From positions 1-6,849 of the forward strand of contig JAJXTQ010000105.1 in assembly GCA_021783685.1 (NCBI GenBank): a stretch of DNA of 6,849 bases. The letters are read 5' to 3'. Shown here in pieces: positions 1 to 6,849 of this stretch. Within the stretch, counting starts at the first letter, position 1; every line of letters starts with the position of its first letter. The position numbers and the translations under genes are program-made. Below the pieces are notes generated by a model. It was not told the origin of the DNA. It did not search any database and saw only the letters and a list, made by a program, of their open reading frames with translations. Source of the stretch: Pseudomonadota bacterium (lineage in GTDB: Bacteria > Pseudomonadota > Gammaproteobacteria > UBA5335).

Positions 1-1133
<1,133 letters not shown>

Positions 1134-1139
1134 GGGCGG

Positions 1140-1169
1140 TTCTCCGTGAAAGGCGAGACTTGATATGCT
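1140..1169 (+). promoter_or_regulatory. Candidate sigma70 extended -10 promoter for lptD
   Basis: In the 90-bp divergent gap, TATGCT at 1164-1169 matches four of six consensus -10 bases and is preceded by TG at 1161-1162, making an extended -10 element. A weak -35, TTCTCC at 1140-1145 (three of six), lies 18 bp upstream. A start near 1176 would give an lptD leader of about 50 bases. The -35 side overlaps the 5' untranslated region and ribosome binding site of amgK on the other strand. No comparable promoter for amgK was found by eye. This is a motif match only. Confidence 0.35.
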
Positions 1170-1212
1170 GAGCGCCGTTTGGCGGGCGGCCGGTGCAAGG
1201 CAGCCCTGGCAC

Positions 1213-1216
1213 AGGA
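1213..1216 (+). promoter_or_regulatory. Ribosome binding site deciding the lptD start
   Basis: AGGA lies 7 bases before ATG 1224, which is good spacing. It is 16 bases before the in-frame ATG at 1233 and downstream of the TTG at 1179, so it favours 1224 as the start of lptD. Confidence 0.6.
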
Positions 1217-1223
1217 ATGGCGA

Positions 1224-3488
1224 ATGCCCGCGATGGTAACCAAAAAGCGCAAAGGCCGTCGGCGCGGTCCGTTTGACTGGCGGACCTTCCTGCTTGCCGC
1301 GGGAATGCTGCCGACCGTGGCATTGGCGAGCGGCGACCCGGGCGCCGCCTGCGGCCCGGTCAACGTGCTGGAGGATCTGCGCAAGCCCTATCCGCCGGGT
1401 GATCCCGGCGACCCCCGCCTGCACATCGATGCGGCCCAGGCGTCGGTGGCGGCGCAAGGCGTGAGCCTGTTGCAGGGCGGCGTGGTCGCGCGACGTGGCA
1501 GCACCCTGCTGCTCGCGCCGGAACTGCGCTACGACCGTGGCCGGGAGGTGTTGGCGGGCGAATCGGGCCTGACCGTGCTCAGCGACGCCCTGGATCTGCA
1601 GGCGCGGATCGGCCGGGTGGCGACGGTCGGGGGCGAGGGCCGTTTCGAGGATGCGCGATTCTACCTGCGCAAACGGCCGGGACGGGGCGTGGCCAGCACC
1701 ATCCGTACCGAGCAGGATGGCCCCTCCCGGATGCGGGAAGTGCGCTTCACCACCTGTCCCGCCGATCAGGGGGATGGGGACTGGTTCCTGCGTGCCCAGG
1801 ATGTGCGGCTCGACTTCGACCGCGGCCAGGGTACGGCGCGGAACGCGCAGATCGTTTTCAAGGGTGTCCCCCTGATCTACACGCCCTGGATGGCGTTTCC
1901 CATCAGCAACGAGCGCATGAGCGGCTTTCTCGCGCCCCGGCTGGGCAGTTCGAACGATCGTGGCCTGGACGTTTCGACGCCTTTCTACTGGAACATCGCG
2001 CCCGAGCGGGACGCCACCCTCACGCCGCGGCTGATGAGCAAGCGTGGCCTGCAGTTGCAGAGCGAGTACCGCTATCTCGGCGACTACGGGCGCGGCCTGC
2101 TCTACAACGAGTACCTGGCCAACGACCGGGTGCTCGGCGAGGACCGCACGCTGTGGCTGTATCGCCACCAGGTCAATCCCGCGCCGAACTGGGAAGCCAA
2201 GGTCGATTACAGCTCGGTCAGCGACCTCGAGTACTTCGAGGATCTCAGCACCACACTGCGTCGCGCGAGTTCGCGCTATCTGCCTCGGCAAGCGCTGCTG
2301 GCCTACGGGGGGCCGCAATGGGATTTCCTGGTTCGCGCCCAGGATTTCCAGCTCATCGATCCGCGACGACGCGGCGAGTCGGAACCCTATCAGCGTCTGC
2401 CCCAGGTACTGGCCCGGACGCGCAATCCCAACCCGGTGCTGGGTCCGGTCGCCTATGATTTCAATGCCGAGGCGGTCCGCTTCGGACGCGACGGCAATCG
2501 CCAGGGCGAGCGTTGGGACGGCGAGTTCGGTCTGGGGATCCCGTGGGACCGGGGCAGCTATTTCGCCAACCCGCGCCTGGCCTGGCGCCAGACCCAGTAC
2601 AACCTCATCGAAACGGCAGCCGTTGCCGGTGAGGAAAAGCCCACCCGCACGCTCCCGATCGCGTCGTTCGACACGGGGTTGCGTTTCGAACGCGATCTGG
2701 CCCTGGCCGGGCGTCCCCTGCTGCAAACGCTCGAGCCCCGAATCTTCTACCTCTACATCCCGGAACGGCATCAGGCCGATCTGCCGATCTTCGACACCCG
2801 CTTGCCGGAGTTCGATTTCCTGCGTCTGTTCGACACCAACCGCTATGTCGGTGCGGACCGGCAGAGCAGCGCCAATCAGGTGACGACCGCGCTGACTTCG
2901 GCGGTGCGTGACGAGCGGACCGGCGCGCCCAAAGTCGAAGGCACCGTCGGTCGAATCACGCGTTTCACACCGACGCCGACGCTGCTACCGGACGAAGCCG
3001 GCGCCGAGATCGGCGACTCCTCCACGCTCGGCGAGGCCGTCGCTCATCTGGGCCCGGACGCCCGCGCGCGCTTTCAGATAGAATGGGACGAGAGCGAACA
3101 GAAGGCGATTCAGCAGGTTGCCGAGCTTCGCTATCAGCCCGAGCCCCGCAAGCTGGTCGGCCTCGCCTACCGCTTGCGCCGCGATCTGGGGGAACCGCTC
3201 GAGCAGGTGGACGTCCTCGCGAGTTGGCCGCTGACCCGCGAATGGTCGGCGGTGGGCCGCTGGAACTATTCGCTGCGTGACGACCAGGATCTGGAGTCGC
3301 TGGTCGGCGTCGAGTACCGCAGCTGTTGCTGGGCAGCCCAGCTCGCCGCGCGGCGCTATGTCCGCAATCTCGATGAGATCGACCAGGGCGTGTATCTGCA
3401 ACTCGAGCTGACCGGACTCGGCCGGCTCGGCGATGGAATCCAAAGTTTCTTGAACCGTGTGATGGTGGATGATGAAGCGATGCCGTGA
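1224..3488 (+). CDS. lptD: LPS-assembly outer-membrane protein LptD
   Basis: A 754-aa precursor of the outer-membrane barrel that, plugged by lipoprotein LptE, receives LPS across the periplasmic Lpt bridge and inserts it into the outer leaflet. A basic n-region (KKRKGRRR, 7-14) and hydrophobic core (22-35) form a signal peptide, cleaved probably after ALA or ALAS near residue 36. An OstA/LptA-like beta-jellyroll follows (about 65-220), then the C-terminal barrel (about 225-754), including the family segment SANQVTT at 549-555. The four cysteines of the two interdomain disulfides known from E. coli LptD are all present: Cys43, Cys178 and the adjacent Cys701-Cys702. Length is close to the 784 aa of E. 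coli LptD. It is first in the plus-strand operon, and its end overlaps surA by 20 bp, fitting the known dependence of LptD folding on SurA. The barrel loop around 580-615 diverges from enteric LptD. Confidence 0.97.
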   Translation: MPAMVTKKRKGRRRGPFDWRTFLLAAGMLPTVALASGDPGAACGPVNVLEDLRKPYPPGDPGDPRLHIDAAQASVAAQGVSLLQGGVVARRGSTLLLAPELRYDRGREVLAGESGLTVLSDALDLQARIGRVATVGGEGRFEDARFYLRKRPGRGVASTIRTEQDGPSRMREVRFTTCPADQGDGDWFLRAQDVRLDFDRGQGTARNAQIVFKGVPLIYTPWMAFPISNERMSGFLAPRLGSSNDRGLDVSTPFYWNIAPERDATLTPRLMSKRGLQLQSEYRYLGDYGRGLLYNEYLANDRVLGEDRTLWLYRHQVNPAPNWEAKVDYSSVSDLEYFEDLSTTLRRASSRYLPRQALLAYGGPQWDFLVRAQDFQLIDPRRRGESEPYQRLPQVLARTRNPNPVLGPVAYDFNAEAVRFGRDGNRQGERWDGEFGLGIPWDRGSYFANPRLAWRQTQYNLIETAAVAGEEKPTRTLPIASFDTGLRFERDLALAGRPLLQTLEPRIFYLYIPERHQADLPIFDTRLPEFDFLRLFDTNRYVGADRQSSANQVTTALTSAVRDERTGAPKVEGTVGRITRFTPTPTLLPDEAGAEIGDSSTLGEAVAHLGPDARARFQIEWDESEQKAIQQVAELRYQPEPRKLVGLAYRLRRDLGEPLEQVDVLASWPLTREWSAVGRWNYSLRDDQDLESLVGVEYRSCCWAAQLAARRYVRNLDEIDQGVYLQLELTGLGRLGDGIQSFLNRVMVDDEAMP

Positions 3489-4488
3489 GCGGACTCTTGT
3501 CGGAGGTCCGGCCAGCCGGGCGATGGTCGGGCTGTTGCTGTTGTGCCTCTGCGCGAGCGGGATGACGGCCGAACTCGATCAGGTCGTCGCCGTCGTGAAC
3601 AATGGCGTCATCCTGCGCAGCGAGCTGGACCAGCAGGTGCGCGAGCTCCAGACGCGCGCGGCCGGGCAGCCCAATACCCGCCTGCCAGCCGAGGCGACAT
3701 TGCGCAAGCAGGTGCTGGAGCAGATGATCCAGAACGAGATCCAGCTCCAGCTCGCTGATCGCACCGGCATTCGCGTGGCCGACGACGCGGTCAACCAGGC
3801 GGTCGCCGGCATCGCGCGACGCAACAACATGCGTCTCGACGAGTTCATCGGTGCCATCGAGGCCGAGGGCCAGAGCTACGCGGCGCTGCGCGAGGACATC
3901 CGCAAGGATCTCGCCATCGACCAGTTGCGCCAGCGGGAGGTCGGCCGGCGCATCGTGGTCACGGACCGCGAAATCGACAACCAGATCGAAACGCTGAACA
4001 CGCGGGACGCCAAGGCGGGCGGCGAGGACGGCAAGACGCTGGTCAAGGAAACCCGTGCGCGGCATATCCTGATGCGTCCCAGCGTCGTCATGAACGACGC
4101 GAAGATTCGCGCCACGCTGGCCGCCGTGCGCAGCCAGCTGGTCGCCGGTGGCGATTTTGCCGCCCTGGCCAAGCAATATTCCGACGACGCCACGGCCGAT
4201 CAGGGCGGCGATCTGGGGTGGGTGGCGCGAGCTGCGGTCGTGCCCGAATTTCAGCAGGTGATGGACAGCCTCGAGCCCGGGCAGATCAGCGAGCCGTTCC
4301 GCTCCCGCTTCGGCTGGCACATCGTGCAGGTGACCGAGCGCCGCGAGCGGGACGCCACCGACGATGCGCTGCGGGAACGGGCGCGGCAGGCGGTCTTCCA
4401 GCGCAAGGTCGAGGAAGCCACGGCGGCCTGGGCACGTCGGCTGCGCGAGGAAGCCTATGTGGAGATCCGCCTCGACCAAGGGTCTTGA
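3469..4488 (+). CDS. surA: Periplasmic chaperone/peptidyl-prolyl isomerase SurA, single-parvulin form
   Basis: A 339-aa periplasmic chaperone that escorts unfolded outer-membrane proteins, including LptD, to the BAM complex. A signal peptide (basic MMKRCRER, then hydrophobic 19-30) probably ends at MTA-34, before ELDQVVAVVN, the usual start of mature SurA. The SurA N-terminal chaperone domain covers about 35-165. One parvulin domain follows at about 196-290, with ARHILMRPS (197-205), the QGGDLGW signature (245-251) and FGWHIVQV (281-288). The C-terminal helix (about 296-339) completes the chaperone core. E. coli SurA is 428 aa with two parvulin domains. Here the first is missing: TDREIDNQIETLN runs almost directly into the linker before the second, and the residues seen match the second, active domain. 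The start is ATG 3469, the first possible start after an in-frame TGA at 3460; ATG 3472 is equally possible. The 20-bp overlap with lptD and lack of a strong Shine-Dalgarno suggest translational coupling. Confidence 0.95.
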   Translation: MMKRCRERTLVGGPASRAMVGLLLLCLCASGMTAELDQVVAVVNNGVILRSELDQQVRELQTRAAGQPNTRLPAEATLRKQVLEQMIQNEIQLQLADRTGIRVADDAVNQAVAGIARRNNMRLDEFIGAIEAEGQSYAALREDIRKDLAIDQLRQREVGRRIVVTDREIDNQIETLNTRDAKAGGEDGKTLVKETRARHILMRPSVVMNDAKIRATLAAVRSQLVAGGDFAALAKQYSDDATADQGGDLGWVARAAVVPEFQQVMDSLEPGQISEPFRSRFGWHIVQVTERRERDATDDALRERARQAVFQRKVEEATAAWARRLREEAYVEIRLDQGS

Positions 4489-4496
4489 ACCGGCTC

Positions 4497-5480
4497 ATGC
4501 GCCTGCCCCGTCTGGCCCTGACGCCGGGTGAGCCGGCCGGCATCGGCCCGGACCTGGCAGTCCAACTGGCGCAGCAGGCGCTGCCGGCTGAACTCGTCGT
4601 GATCAGCGAGCCCGGGCTGCTCGAAGCCCGGGCTCGCCAGATCGGCTTGCCGCTGACCTTGTACGCCTTCGATGCCGGCGCCCCGCCGCAGCCGCATCAG
4701 GCCGGCCGCTTGTGCATCGCGCCGGTCGCCCTCAGCACCCCGGTGCGCTGCGGTCATGGCGATCCGGCCCAGGCGCGCCATGTGCTGGCCACGCTGGAGC
4801 GAGCCACGGCCGGCTGTCTGGCCGGCGAATTCGACGCGCTGGTGACGGGGCCGGTGCACAAAGGCCTCATCAACGAGGCGGGCATCGCCTTCAGCGGGCA
4901 CACCGAATGGCTCGCCGAGCGCACCGGCGCAGCCCTGCCGGTGATGATGCTGGTCGCGCCGGGACTGCGCGTCGCGCTGGCCACCACCCACTTGCCGCTG
5001 CGGGCCGTGCCCGATGCCATCACACGCGAAAGCCTGACCCGGGTACTGACGGTGCTCGAGCGCGACCTGCGCCAGCGTTACGGCCTGGACGCCCCGCGCA
5101 TCCTGGTCTGCGGCCTCAATCCCCATGCCGGCGAAGGCGGGCATCTGGGGGATGAGGAGTTGCGCGTCCTCGTGCCGGTACTGGATGCGCTGCGCGATCA
5201 GGGATTCGATCTGACGGGCCCGGTGCCGGCCGACACGGCCTTCACGCCCGAGCGGCTCGCCGGCTGCGACGTCGTGCTCGCCATGTACCACGACCAGGGT
5301 CTGCCGGTCCTGAAGGCGCGCGGCTTCGGCGAGGCCGTGAACGTGACGCTGGGCTTGCCCATCGTGCGCACCTCGGTCGACCACGGCACGGCCTTCGAAC
5401 GGGCCGGCACCGGCCGGGCGGAGGTGAGCAGTCTGCGCGCGGCGGTTCATGAGGCGCTGCGTCTGGTGGCGGTCCGGTGA
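4497..5480 (+). CDS. pdxA: 4-hydroxythreonine-4-phosphate dehydrogenase
   Basis: A 327-aa cytosolic enzyme of DXP-dependent vitamin B6 synthesis. It oxidises 4-phosphohydroxy-L-threonine with NAD(P)+; the product decarboxylates to 3-amino-2-oxopropyl phosphate, used by PdxJ. Family motifs are complete: TPGEPAGIGPDL (9-20), TGPVHKG (117-123), SGHTEWLA (133-140), TTHLPLR (163-169), NPHAGEGG (208-215), YHDQGLP (264-270) and TSVDHGTAF (292-300). His165, His210 and His265 align with the three metal ligands of the E. coli enzyme. Length is typical (329 in E. coli). ATG 4497 is chosen because it leaves eight residues before TPGEP, close to E. coli PdxA. A TTG at 4485, overlapping the surA stop, is a possible alternative; no well-spaced Shine-Dalgarno decides between them. 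The gap from surA is eight bases. The stop shares one base with the ksgA start. A perfect 13-bp inverted repeat lies inside the gene at 4606-4637. Confidence 0.96.
   Translation: MRLPRLALTPGEPAGIGPDLAVQLAQQALPAELVVISEPGLLEARARQIGLPLTLYAFDAGAPPQPHQAGRLCIAPVALSTPVRCGHGDPAQARHVLATLERATAGCLAGEFDALVTGPVHKGLINEAGIAFSGHTEWLAERTGAALPVMMLVAPGLRVALATTHLPLRAVPDAITRESLTRVLTVLERDLRQRYGLDAPRILVCGLNPHAGEGGHLGDEELRVLVPVLDALRDQGFDLTGPVPADTAFTPERLAGCDVVLAMYHDQGLPVLKARGFGEAVNVTLGLPIVRTSVDHGTAFERAGTGRAEVSSLRAAVHEALRLVAVR
4606..4637 (+). repeat. Perfect 13-bp inverted repeat (stem-loop) inside pdxA
   Basis: The arms at 4606-4618 and 4625-4637 are exact reverse complements, separated by a six-base loop (GCTCGA). 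Each arm also contains the 10-bp palindrome AGCCCGGGCT, or its shifted copy, so the element is both an inverted repeat and a repeated palindrome. It spans roughly codons 37-47 of pdxA. No T-run follows, so it is not a typical intrinsic terminator. A role in mRNA folding or stability is possible but unproven. Confidence 0.75.
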
Positions 5481-6283
5481 TGCTGGCCCGCAAGCGCTTC
5501 GGCCAGAACTTCCTGCACGATCAGGGCATCATCCGCCGCATCGTGCAAACGGTCGCGCCGCAGCCGGGCGAGGCGGTGGTCGAGATCGGTCCCGGCCGCG
5601 GCGCCATCACCCGCCCCTTGCTGGCGGCGTGCGGTCGGCTCGATGCGGTGGAGATCGACCGCGATCTCATCGCGCTGCTGCGCGATCCGGGCGCGGGTCT
5701 GGGCGGACTCACGGTGCACGAAGGCGATGTGCTGCGCTTCGACTTTCGCGCGCTGGCGCGCGAGCGCGGGCAGCCGTTGCGGGTGGTCGGCAACCTGCCC
5801 TACAACATTTCCACGCCGCTGATCTTCCATCTGCTCGATCAGATCGATGTCATCGCCGACATGCACTTCATGCTGCAGCGCGAGGTGGTCGCGCGCATGG
5901 CGGCCGCGCCCGGCGGCGGCGACTATGGCCGGCTGACGGTGATGCTGGCGGCGCAGGTCGAGGTGACGCCCTTGTTTCACATCGCGCCGGGGTGCTTCAC
6001 GCCGGCGCCGCAGGTGGAGTCGACCTTCGTGCGGCTGACGCCGCATGTCGCGCCGCCGTTCGTCTTGCCCGACCCGGCGCTTTACGCCAAGCTGGTGCAC
6101 GCGGCCTTCAGCCAGCGCCGCAAGACGCTGCGCAATGCGCTCAAGGATCTGGCCGACGAGGCCCGGATCCGCGCGGCCGGACTCGATCCGGGCGCACGCC
6201 CGGAGACGGTCGAGCCAGCCGGGTACGCAGCGCTTGCAGGCGTGCTGTGTCACGGGACGCCTACGCACGGGATATCACCTTGA
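5480..6283 (+). CDS. ksgA: 16S rRNA (adenine1518-N6/adenine1519-N6)-dimethyltransferase
   Basis: A 267-aa cytosolic SAM-dependent methyltransferase that dimethylates two adjacent adenosines in helix 45 of 16S rRNA late in 30S assembly. In the family, loss of KsgA gives kasugamycin resistance. Visible motifs are the N-terminal KRFGQNFLHD (5-14), SAM-binding motif I EIGPGRGAIT (35-44), VEID (57-60) with the acidic ribose-binding residue, GDVLRFD (82-88), catalytic motif IV NLPYNIS (105-111), CFTPAPQVES (172-181) and QRRKTLRNAL (212-221). Length matches the family (273 in E. coli). ATG 5480 shares its A with the pdxA TGA; a GTG one codon upstream (5477) would give a GTGA overlap. Either way translation is probably coupled to pdxA. 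The last 11 residues, after AALAGVL, form a short tail I do not recognise from the family. Confidence 0.97.
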   Translation: MLARKRFGQNFLHDQGIIRRIVQTVAPQPGEAVVEIGPGRGAITRPLLAACGRLDAVEIDRDLIALLRDPGAGLGGLTVHEGDVLRFDFRALARERGQPLRVVGNLPYNISTPLIFHLLDQIDVIADMHFMLQREVVARMAAAPGGGDYGRLTVMLAAQVEVTPLFHIAPGCFTPAPQVESTFVRLTPHVAPPFVLPDPALYAKLVHAAFSQRRKTLRNALKDLADEARIRAAGLDPGARPETVEPAGYAALAGVLCHGTPTHGISP

Positions 6284-6287
6284 CGTC

Positions 6288-6327
6288 GCATCCGGCACCT
6301 GGCTCGTGCCGGTCGGCGGGCGGATGC
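6288..6327 (+). other. Hairpin-forming intergenic element between ksgA and apaG
   Basis: The 69-bp gap between ksgA and apaG contains two competing inverted repeats. CCGGCAC (6292-6298) pairs perfectly with GTGCCGG (6306-6312) around a 7-base loop. GCATCCG (6288-6294) pairs with CGGATGC (6321-6327), sharing CCG with the inner stem. A CCCCCTTTT run follows at 6330-6338. The T-run is short and displaced from the inner stem, so this is at best a weak terminator or a leaky attenuator ahead of apaG. An mRNA processing or stability element is equally possible. Confidence 0.4.
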
Positions 6328-6352
6328 AACCCCCTTTTCAGGACTTGAGCAG

Positions 6353-6754
6353 ATGGCATCATCCAAGACCGAAGACCCGCGCCCCGTTTACCGCATCGAG
6401 GTCGCCGTCGCCAGCGAATACCTGCCGCTGGAGTCGGATTCGGCCACCGACCGCTTCGTGTTCTCCTACACCGTGACCCTGCGCAATACCGGCACGGTGA
6501 CGGCGCGCCTGTTGTCCCGGCACTGGTACATCACCGACGGCGAAGGTCATGTGCAGGAAGTCCGCGGCGAGGGCGTGGTGGGCGAACAGCCGGTGCTGGA
6601 GCCGGGCGGAACCTACACCTACAGCAGCGGCGCCATGCTGGAAACCCCGGTCGGCTCGATGCGCGGCAGCTACCAGATGGTGGCCGAGGACGGCGCCCAC
6701 TTCGAGGCCGAGATTCCCGTGTTCACCCTCGCCGTGCGCAGCCAGTTGCACTGA
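6353..6754 (+). CDS. apaG: ApaG domain protein (formerly CorD)
   Basis: A 133-aa cytosolic protein that is a single ApaG/DUF525 domain, a fibronectin-III-like beta sandwich; E. coli ApaG has 125 aa. The domain starts after a short N-terminal tail with YRIEVAVASEYLPLESD (13-29). The family core follows: FVFSYTVTLRNTG (35-47), LLSRHWYITDGEG (53-65), the glycine-rich RGEGVVGEQPVLEPG (71-85), and YSSGAMLETPVGSMRGSY (90-107). The GEGVVG loop resembles a nucleotide or pyrophosphate-binding loop, but the biochemical role of ApaG is not settled. The same domain occurs in some F-box proteins and in human POLDIP2. The start is ATG 6353, with AGGA at 6340-6343 nine bases before. It lies 69 bp after ksgA and nine bp before apaH, its usual partner. 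Confidence 0.95.
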   Translation: MASSKTEDPRPVYRIEVAVASEYLPLESDSATDRFVFSYTVTLRNTGTVTARLLSRHWYITDGEGHVQEVRGEGVVGEQPVLEPGGTYTYSSGAMLETPVGSMRGSYQMVAEDGAHFEAEIPVFTLAVRSQLH

Positions 6755-6763
6755 GGCGGATGC

Positions 6764-6849
6764 ATGGCCTGCTACGCCGTCGGCGATCTGCAAGGCTGCC
6801 TCGATCCGCTGCAGCGGCTGCTCGAGCGCCTGCGTTTCGATCCCGGCGC
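6764..6849 (+). CDS. apaH: Diadenosine tetraphosphatase (symmetrical Ap4A hydrolase), N-terminal part (runs off the window)
   Basis: Only the first 28 codons and two bases are present. They read [21 protein letters not shown] and continue RLRFDPG, which matches the start of ApaH in position and sequence. GDLQGC at residues 7-12 is the first metal-binding motif of the PPP-type phosphoesterase family (GDxHG). Glutamine replaces the histidine seen in E. coli ApaH, a variation I recall from other gammaproteobacterial ApaH proteins. The enzyme cleaves Ap4A symmetrically to two ADP. The start is ATG 6764, with GAGG at 6753-6756 seven bases before, overlapping the apaG stop. Spacing and family order indicate co-transcription with apaG. 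The catalytic core lies outside the window. Confidence 0.9.
   Translation, partial: MACYAVGDLQGCLDPLQRLLERLRFDPG

Noticed and set aside
1179..1223. Upstream TTG start that would lengthen LptD by 15 residues
   Set aside because: It would place 15 extra residues before the basic n-region of the signal peptide, and AGGA at 1213 is correctly spaced only for ATG 1224.
1134..2771. Long open frame upstream of amgK on the minus strand, antisense to lptD (about 545 codons without a stop)
   Set aside because: It is the GC-rich shadow of lptD. The predicted peptide has no recognisable domain, and the amgK start at 1133 has a good ribosome binding site and the right family length.
2965..4479. 504-codon minus-strand frame antisense to the lptD end and surA
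   Set aside because: It lies wholly opposite two well-supported genes, and its low-complexity Arg/Ala/Gly/Pro-rich peptide is typical of antisense frames in high-GC DNA.
4273..4610. Short repeated words (GATCAGCGAGCC and GAGCCCGGGC) in surA and in pdxA
   Set aside because: Only 10-12 bases, in unrelated codon contexts of GC-rich genes; consistent with chance.
4455..5450. 331-codon minus-strand frame antisense to pdxA
   Set aside because: Shadow of pdxA with no family resemblance. The real frame carries every PdxA motif.
5447..6348. Overlapping frames on both strands across ksgA (273 and 299 codons)
   Set aside because: Compositional shadows. KsgA motifs occupy the 5480 frame throughout, and the alternative peptides are Arg/Ala-rich with no domain.

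Overview
The window is a GC-rich stretch of bacterial chromosome. It carries the conserved outer-membrane assembly and housekeeping cluster lptD-surA-pdxA-ksgA-apaG-apaH on the plus strand. The peptidoglycan-recycling pair amgK-murU diverges from it on the minus strand. This order, with apaG-apaH directly after ksgA and amgK-murU diverging from lptD, points to a gammaproteobacterium of the non-enteric, high-GC kind. Genus cannot be assigned from the sequence alone. I see no mobile element, CRISPR array, tRNA or rRNA, and coding density is above 95 percent.

Left arm (1-1133, minus strand): amgK (complete) and the first 47 codons of murU, joined by a GTGA stop/start overlap. Together they turn recovered MurNAc into UDP-MurNAc, a salvage route that bypasses de novo UDP-MurNAc synthesis. 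A 90-bp divergent intergenic region (1134-1223) holds the amgK ribosome binding site, a plausible extended -10 promoter for lptD and the lptD ribosome binding site.

Right arm (1224-6849, plus strand): lptD (LPS translocon barrel, all four disulfide cysteines present) overlaps surA (periplasmic chaperone) by 20 bp. Then come pdxA (vitamin B6 synthesis), ksgA (16S rRNA dimethyltransferase, sharing one base with pdxA), a 69-bp gap with a hairpin, apaG, and the first 28 codons of apaH. SurA and LptD are functionally linked, because SurA chaperones LptD to the BAM complex. PdxA, KsgA, ApaG and ApaH are co-transcribed in relatives without an obvious shared pathway.

The most notable departures from the textbook cluster are two. 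First, SurA has a single parvulin domain (339 aa), with the region of the usual first, inactive parvulin domain cleanly absent. Second, there is a perfect 13-bp stem-loop inside the pdxA coding sequence. No undescribed system was found; most of the window is ordinary core genome.
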